Shown one piece after another: positions 58,643 to 64,000 of a DNA stretch of 64,000 bases. Origin of the DNA: Lethocerus indicus (Eukaryota > Arthropoda > Insecta > Hemiptera > Belostomatidae); the NCBI GenBank assembly GCA_019843655.1, contig JACDQD010000003.1, positions 5,210,925 to 5,274,924 on the forward strand, read 5' to 3'. The translations under genes were made by a program, and so were the position numbers. How positions within the stretch are numbered: position 1 is the first letter of the stretch; every line of letters begins with the position of its first letter. The notes beneath the pieces were generated by a model, which had not been told where the DNA came from, ran no database searches, and worked only from the letters and a program-made list of their open reading frames with translations.

Positions 58643-58830
58643 GTTTAATGAAACCTCCCCATATTGTGTTTCAGTGTTGCCAATTGTTGGTCAGTTACAT
58701 TTCAAAAAGTCCCCAAAAATGTACAGTCATATTTGATACGTTCAAATACAAACTACATTGTTTCAATCAACATATTGTTAATCATTTTTCTGAAAAGTCA
58801 TTTCTTATACAGGTCTTATTATTCACAGGT
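58440..58830. repeat. Tandem duplication, left unit (COG3 5' / POLD3 3' junction)
   Basis: Similar to 59225-59575 in the same orientation and order: COG3 exon 1 donor region, exon 1, intergenic spacer, POLD3 3' end. This unit keeps the working COG3 exon. Confidence 0.7.
58790..58830 (-). pseudogene. Decayed copy of the POLD3 3' end
   Basis: TTCTGAAAAGTCATTTCTTA followed by TACAGG matches the true POLD3 last-exon end at 59538-59565 (TTTGAAAAGAAATTTCTTAT, then ACTGG). It lies at the same spacing from COG3 exon 1 as the true POLD3 end lies from the decayed COG3 exon copy, so it belongs to the left unit of a tandem duplication. Not joined to any POLD3 exon. Confidence 0.6.
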
Positions 58831-59224
58831 AATTATGTTATAATTGTACTGCTCTAGCCTATTTGAGATCTAATTAGGCTGTATGTGAACTGAACCAAAA
58901 TTGGTTTGTTAAAATATTAAAAAAAGACACAATTCAGGTCAAAATATAACAATTTTTTGAAATATATTTTTTATTATAAATGATATATAACATATATGAG
59001 TTTTAAATAAGTATCAACACATTATACTCAAATGATGCTAATGAATATGATGAAACATTTTCAGTAGAAATCATTATTTTAAAATATTAAACACAACTTG
59101 AATATAACAGTAGTGATATATCTTAAATGTTATTTTATATCATAAAAATATGTACAATATGAAATTTCATTTCGTAATTACAATAATGTACATAAACCAG
59201 TTCTTAATAATGAAATATTAGTAA
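58831..59224. other. AT-rich spacer between the duplicated units
   Basis: No gene, repeat family or RNA recognised; about 400 bases of AT-rich DNA. Confidence 0.5.
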
Positions 59225-59575
59225 AATAACATTGAGATGGTTCTAGGGCACATTTTGTTAATTTACCATATTAAATGGCATTAATTTCTTGATATAAATC
59301 CATTATTTTATTTCTCTGGATAAGTACTACTGGCCCCAAAGGATCCATAGGCCGATCCCAATCAATAGAAATTGAATTGTTTATTATTTACATTATACAA
59401 GTCAGATGTATGCATAATGACATTCCCTATATTCACAGTAGTCAATTGTGGACCATTGGTATTGCAAAAAAATTCCTGTGTATGTTTATATTTAATAAGA
59501 ACCAACATGTTTTAATCAGCATCTTGCTAACTACTTTTTTGAAAAGAAATTTCTTATACTGGACTGTTTATTGAT
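59225..59575. repeat. Tandem duplication, right unit (COG3 5' / POLD3 3' junction)
   Basis: Partner of 58440-58830. This unit keeps the working POLD3 3' end and carries the decayed COG3 exon. Matching stretches include TTAATTTCTT, ATTTCTCTG, CCAAAGGATC, ATCCCAATCA and AAATTGAATTGTT. Confidence 0.7.
59258..59400 (-). pseudogene. Decayed duplicate of COG3 exon 1
   Basis: Read on the minus strand this gives IDWDRPMDPLGPVVLIQRNK then IMDLYQEINAI and a stop, matching [20 protein letters not shown] and [11 protein letters not shown] of real COG3 exon 1 (58481-58642). The position of the initiator ATG is damaged (GTCAGACATGT on the plus strand is GTCAGATGT here), about 13 bases are missing in the Asn-rich part, and the GT donor region reads AATTTACC rather than CACTTACC. 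It cannot start COG3. Confidence 0.75.
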
Positions 59576-62500
59576 TAAGGGTGATGTTTTTTTCTTTGGA
59601 GATTTCTTTACTACTCCTTTTGACACTGCAGGTGTTTTTTTTGGTGATTTTGGAGGCTGTTCAACTTTCTTTTTAACTTCTTCTTTAGGTTCAGTCTCAT
59701 CTTCACTTGAACTTTTGCATACAAATTCCTTCTTTGTTACTACAATGAAGAAAATACAAATTGTCAATATGAGTCATAGGAAGCAATAACAGATAAAACT
59801 AAATGCGTAACAAACATTGCATCATTTTGGCATAATAATTAATGTTACTTTTTCATATTCTTTATTAAGGCCTATTATAAATGTTAGTACTCCTACTAAT
59901 CTTGGAACTTCTCCTATATCAATTTATAGAACTCTATTCAAAACAAATGAATATATTTTGATAGATGTATATTCATGTTATTTATTATTCACATTGTTAA
60001 AAAAAACCTATTTCTATCAAATTTTATCTCCCAAAACAGTCAAATTATCAAAACTCTGGAAACCTAATCGCAACCCTTATCCCAAATTATCAATTATTAC
60101 TGATTTTCAGAAAACCTTTAGACTTTGCTCCCAAAGACCCATATTATAAAATTGAAATAAATTATAGCCTTTTCCTAGTCAACATTTGTTTAAAGTTAAT
60201 ATAATTTATACATATTAAAATACATACAGATAAAGCCATCATCATCAGTAAATATCCGATCAACTTGTTTCCCCACTCTTCTCTTCCCTTTTTCAATTGG
60301 CGTTGGAGGTATAATTTCATCATCACTTTCTGCTTTAGCAACTGGTTCAGGACTCATTGGAGGAGGTGGTTCTTCCACTTCCATTTCCGCTTCTGTAGAA
60401 TATATTGATATAATATACAAATATATTATCTAATACCATTACAATACTACACATTTGGTAAAGCCAAATTTAAATTGATATGAAATACTTTTTTTTTAAG
60501 TTCTGAACTTTATAAAAGTGAATGTCCATACATGGAACTGTTAAACAAACAGTGATACAAATGAATGTTACAAAGAAAGCAAAGTTACTTAATATACCTG
60601 TTTTGTGGTCTGCGTGGGGTTGGAATAATGTAGGTTCGTGATGTGTCTGTCTCCTCTCGCTGGTTTGGTCTTATGCTAGACCGGTTTCGGCTGCTCGCCA
60701 TCTTCAGTACCGCTACTGAAGATGGCGAGCAGTCGAAACCGATCTATCAAAAGACCAAACCAGCGAGAGGAGACAGACACATCACGAACCTACAGTAAAG
60801 CAAAGTTAATTTTTTGGCTTTTGGTTTCAGGCAGCTAAAGAAATGGACTCCATATTCTGCAAAATAAGTGACCAATTCCATATTTCAATTAATACATGAT
60901 ATATGATTACCATCACCACTACTCTCAGAATCAGAAGCAATCATGATTCGTTTCATTTTCTTTTTGTTCGCACCAGTGCTTTCCGAGCTGTTTTTCCTCT
61001 TTTTCCTCTTTTCAGACTCTTCTTTTTTCTTGGAACTCTTAGTTTGGGAGCTATTACTTTCCTGCAAAGAAGAATACACATATCTAAATTGATGATTCCA
61101 TTGAACAAAAAGTGTAACTTTTATGCAAACATGAATATATATTTATTAGTTTATTCTAATATATATTTACGTTTAATATACTGAAGAAAAATACTAATAC
61201 TATTCATTATTACATTATTAGTAATAAATAAACTATTAATTCACCAAAATGCAGTAATTTAAAAGACAAAAGTAATAACTAAATTTATTTACCTACTTTA
61301 TAAATAGATTTTATTACCTACTTTAGAAATACTTTATTTAATTTATTCTGTGGACTTAATATATTTAAACCACCAGTAGAAATAAAAATGAATAAAAAGA
61401 TACTGAAATAATAGTAAAATTGTGTTATGAAAAACTGAAGAATTTTAATGAGTATATTGCTGACAAAAATACCTACAGTACTTTTGGAGATTATTAGAAC
61501 ATGTGTCTATAATTTCAGCCATTATAAAATATTTAAATATACCTTAGTAGATGAGGTTTCAACTGAACTTTTCTTTTGACTATCAATGTCTAATGTATTA
61601 CATGGTATATTTTCTATTTCTTCCCCCTGTTCTCCTTTCTGTGTATTAACCTCATCTTTTTTAGAGGCCTGTTTTTGTGCAGCTAAAGTTGCCTGTTTGC
61701 TGAAAAATGCTCCAATACCACCATTCTTTACTGAAACACTTTTTTTTAAACCCTAAAATATGATAATGATAATTAATAATAAAAAAATGAAATGTTGATA
61801 TTTTTTATAAACAATTTTATAGGTATAGGTATATTCTACCTTTTTATCTAATTTTTTTGGTGAAGTTTTGCTCTTGTTCTTACTCGGAGAAATAATATTG
61901 GTTCCATTATGTGTGTCTGTAGTGGGCTGAAACAAAAAATAAAAATTAGAAAATTATTAGTAGCGATCAATTACAATTTCAGAATGAAATTGGAATTTTA
62001 AAACATGTGTTTGTAGTACTATGATACCTTTTCTGCTTCAGATTTCTTATTAATACAAGGTTCATTCTTTTTCACTGGGGACATGATTTTCTGTTTGTTG
62101 AACACATTCTAAAATAAATATAAAAAAGAAGAGAGTCAGTAACAAACAAAACAAGTGGTCACTTTGAAAATGGCTGCAGTAACTACGAAAAAATGTATCA
62201 CTAGTTAAAGTATATAAAAAAATATTAAAATAACAAATTTATATAAATAATGCTTATTATATGTTAAATGAAAATCGCTAATCACTCCTTCTTGTTATTC
62301 ACAGTAAAAATGAAATTCTAATCACATTTTTGTCCTGTTGCTTTTGTTGTTCAACAGCAGCTTTCTTGGCCTCAGGAGTATGAATTGTCAATTGTTTAAC
62401 TTCTTTCCTTAATATATCAGTATCAATATGGATTGTACCAAGCCTGAAATTACATGAAAATAGAAAATTTGGAGAATAACTTATTGACAAAAGGCTATAA

Positions 62501-63615
62501 AACCTGTTCAGGTATAATACCATAATGTTTGATACTAAATGCCTAAACTGTATGGGTTTAACATTTGGTAAAGGCACATTGTGGCTCTACTAGTGGGAGG
62601 GAGAGATACACCCAGTGAATGTGTTATTGCTGCAATAACCTCCTGGTCTGTTAAAATCTACATCTTCCCTATTTTGTAAAACAATTTGATATATATTCAA
62701 AACTCTTTCATAAACTTACTTTCTGTCTAGTTTGGCACTAGTTTCACTTTCCACATTATAAAAATCACTTAAGGAGGCACTCAATGTAGCTTTCTGCACA
62801 CTGTATACATGCTCTGATGTCACTGTTTTTAAGGATGATTTCACTTTGCTCAAGTTTTCTCTGTGACCAAACTAACGGTGTGACTTATCCCATCTTCATT
62901 AATTCCACTCACGAAGTATGTAACAAGAAGTTTACCTTTCATATCTTCCTTACTTGCAAATGTGTACAACAGCCTAAATCAACAAAAGAAGTATGTGATG
63001 TTAAATGACAAGAGATGCATCGTTTTCAGTTTACAAAATGAATGAAAGGCAGACTTACTGTTTGGCTGTATTTACATGAATCTTGAATTCATTGCAGATC
63101 CATTTATAAGTGACCTAAAAATTGATAAAATGTTAGGCAGTAAAGTTTATAATGTTGATTTATTATAAATGTTAATAAATCAAGGTTGCAAAATTGTTGA
63201 AGATTGTCAATTAAGGTTCACTCATTTAGGTTATTCAACAATTGATGCTAAAGGCACTAAACTTTATATTACACTAAATATAAAACAGATTGGTACGAAT
63301 AAAATTCAGGCAATACATGTAATAACATACAATGTTTGAAACATCGGTATGTTATTGACATTCAGAAACAAAATTATGAAGGTTAATTTTTTATTCTGAA
63401 GTGATTGTTAGTTACATTTAATAGGGGACTGATACTTTGCTTGTTTTTGGCAATGAAAGTAAGGCAGACGCTGATATTCATGAATTGAGACAATGTTTCA
63501 ACATAATTTTATGGACAGACTGAATTAGTGGTCAATATTAATTACGTACTATCTTGTCCTCGTTAAATATATACTCTTCTAGGTTTTGTAAAAATAAGTT
63601 ATAATCGGCAGTCAT
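59531..63615 (-). CDS. POLD3: DNA polymerase delta subunit 3 (p66/p68), with a one-base frameshift in exon 3
   Basis: Accessory subunit of replicative polymerase delta (and of polymerase zeta) that links it to PCNA. Ten exons: 63550-63615, 63059-63114, 62720-62973, 62326-62443, 62028-62108, 61840-61926, 61543-61752, 60911-61061, 60228-60392, 59531-59739 (stop 59531-59533). The N-terminal winged-helix part is clear (NLFLQNLEEYIFNEDKIVTY, KWICNEFKIHVNTAKQLLYT, SEHVYSVQKATLSASLSDFY). The long Lys/Ser/Glu-rich middle and the terminal PCNA-binding PIP box QSSIRNFF before SKK are typical. Summed exon length is 1,397 nt, one short of a full frame: at about 62857-62866 the frame must shift by one base between ...SHTVSLVT and ENLSKVKSSL. 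All other phases agree, so about 465 aa are expected if the base is an assembly error. Confidence 0.92.
60629..60794. mobile_element. 81-bp perfect-type foldback with hammerhead-like cores (Penelope-type remnant)
   Basis: Left arm 60629-60709 and right arm 60714-60794 are inverted copies, 77 of 81 positions matching, around a 4-base loop. Each arm carries, near the loop, CTGAAGA, TGGCGAGCAG(C/T)C and GAAACC: the hammerhead CUGANGA box, stem II and GAAA box. The left arm read on the minus strand also has GGTC...GACC able to form the next stem. Lies in the POLD3 intron between exons 8 and 9. No coding sequence of an element is present. Confidence 0.6.
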
Positions 63616-64000
63616 CGTTAAATATCTTGCAGCACAAAAGAAAACCGAAATTAAACGACCATCTCTCCGAACTCTGTTTAGCACACACAATTAATTTGGG
63701 CGGGACAAATGGTGTGTTCTCCTCACAAAACGAAGGTTATTTGCTAAAAAATAAATTACGATATTTTACGACACTTTATTAAGGTACAAGGTTTACGACT
63801 GAAGTACAATTATAAAATAGTTGGTAAAATGTGGAAAAGAGAAAAGAACACGCCAGGATTGAATTTCTATATCACATTATCAAAGCATACTGCACTTTTG
63901 TTACTGTTAAAACATAATTATTTAACCAAATAATAAAAAAAATAAGATATCCGCGTTTTGCATTTTGTGATCGGATAATTCTATAATCGTTCGTAATTTT
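63616..64000 (-). promoter_or_regulatory. POLD3 promoter region
   Basis: 385 bp upstream of the POLD3 start. TTTGGGCGGGA at 63695-63705 contains the E2F core GGCGGGA, about 85 bases before the ATG, which would fit S-phase control of a replication gene. No TATA box. The rest is AT-rich and no gene is visible before the window edge. Confidence 0.4.

Noticed and set aside
59817..60149. 110-codon plus-strand open frame in a POLD3 intron
   Set aside because: AT-rich, no family resemblance, no splice partners; by chance.
62880..62931. Mini-intron (GTGAGT...ACAG) as the cause of the POLD3 frame problem
   Set aside because: Removing it does not give the needed frame and would delete the conserved VSGINEDGISHTVSL stretch.
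62817..63008. 63-codon plus-strand open frame
   Set aside because: Antisense shadow of POLD3 exon 3.

Overview
The window is animal nuclear DNA, almost certainly from an insect. Nine protein genes can be assembled from many short exons with phase-matched GT-AG (twice GC-AG) introns. Intergenic DNA is very AT-rich, (TA)n microsatellites are common, and one gene is an antennal-type ionotropic receptor, a family known only from protostomes. The species cannot be told from the sequence. There is no bacterial, phage, CRISPR or operon signature. CpG-rich blocks sit mostly at promoters in otherwise CpG-poor DNA.

Layout, left to right: (1) the last three exons of very-long-chain acyl-CoA dehydrogenase ACADVL (+, 184-1284). 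(2) LCMT1, the PP2A leucine carboxyl methyltransferase (-, 3334-6400), head-to-head across 206 bp with (3) CDK5RAP1, a mitochondrial tRNA methylthiotransferase (+, 6607-10951). (4) ASPH, aspartyl/asparaginyl beta-hydroxylase (-, 11449-27002, 19 core exons), tail-to-tail with CDK5RAP1 and head-to-head with (5) NKAIN, a Na/K-ATPase-interacting membrane protein (+, 27626-30741). (6) Glutaminase GLS (+, 33207-43025, 14 exons). (7) An ionotropic receptor most like IR21a (+, 44672-51659, 11 exons). (8) COG3 of the Golgi tethering complex (-, 52305-58642, 15 exons). (9) POLD3, a DNA polymerase delta accessory subunit (-, 59531-63615, 10 exons).

The genes are mostly unrelated housekeeping functions and do not form a pathway. 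Links between neighbours are structural: two divergent promoters, two convergent 3' ends, and one local duplication. The most interesting structures are: a tandem duplication of the COG3-5'/POLD3-3' junction in which each copy kept a different half; near-perfect foldback repeats in introns of POLD3 and IR21a built on a hammerhead-ribozyme-like core of the Penelope-element type; a single-base frameshift in POLD3 exon 3; two GC-AG introns; and a probable alternative transmembrane 3' exon in ASPH. I did not find a convincing wholly new biological system.

Exon borders were set by hand from splice consensus, reading phase and remembered family similarity. No alignment or transcript was available.
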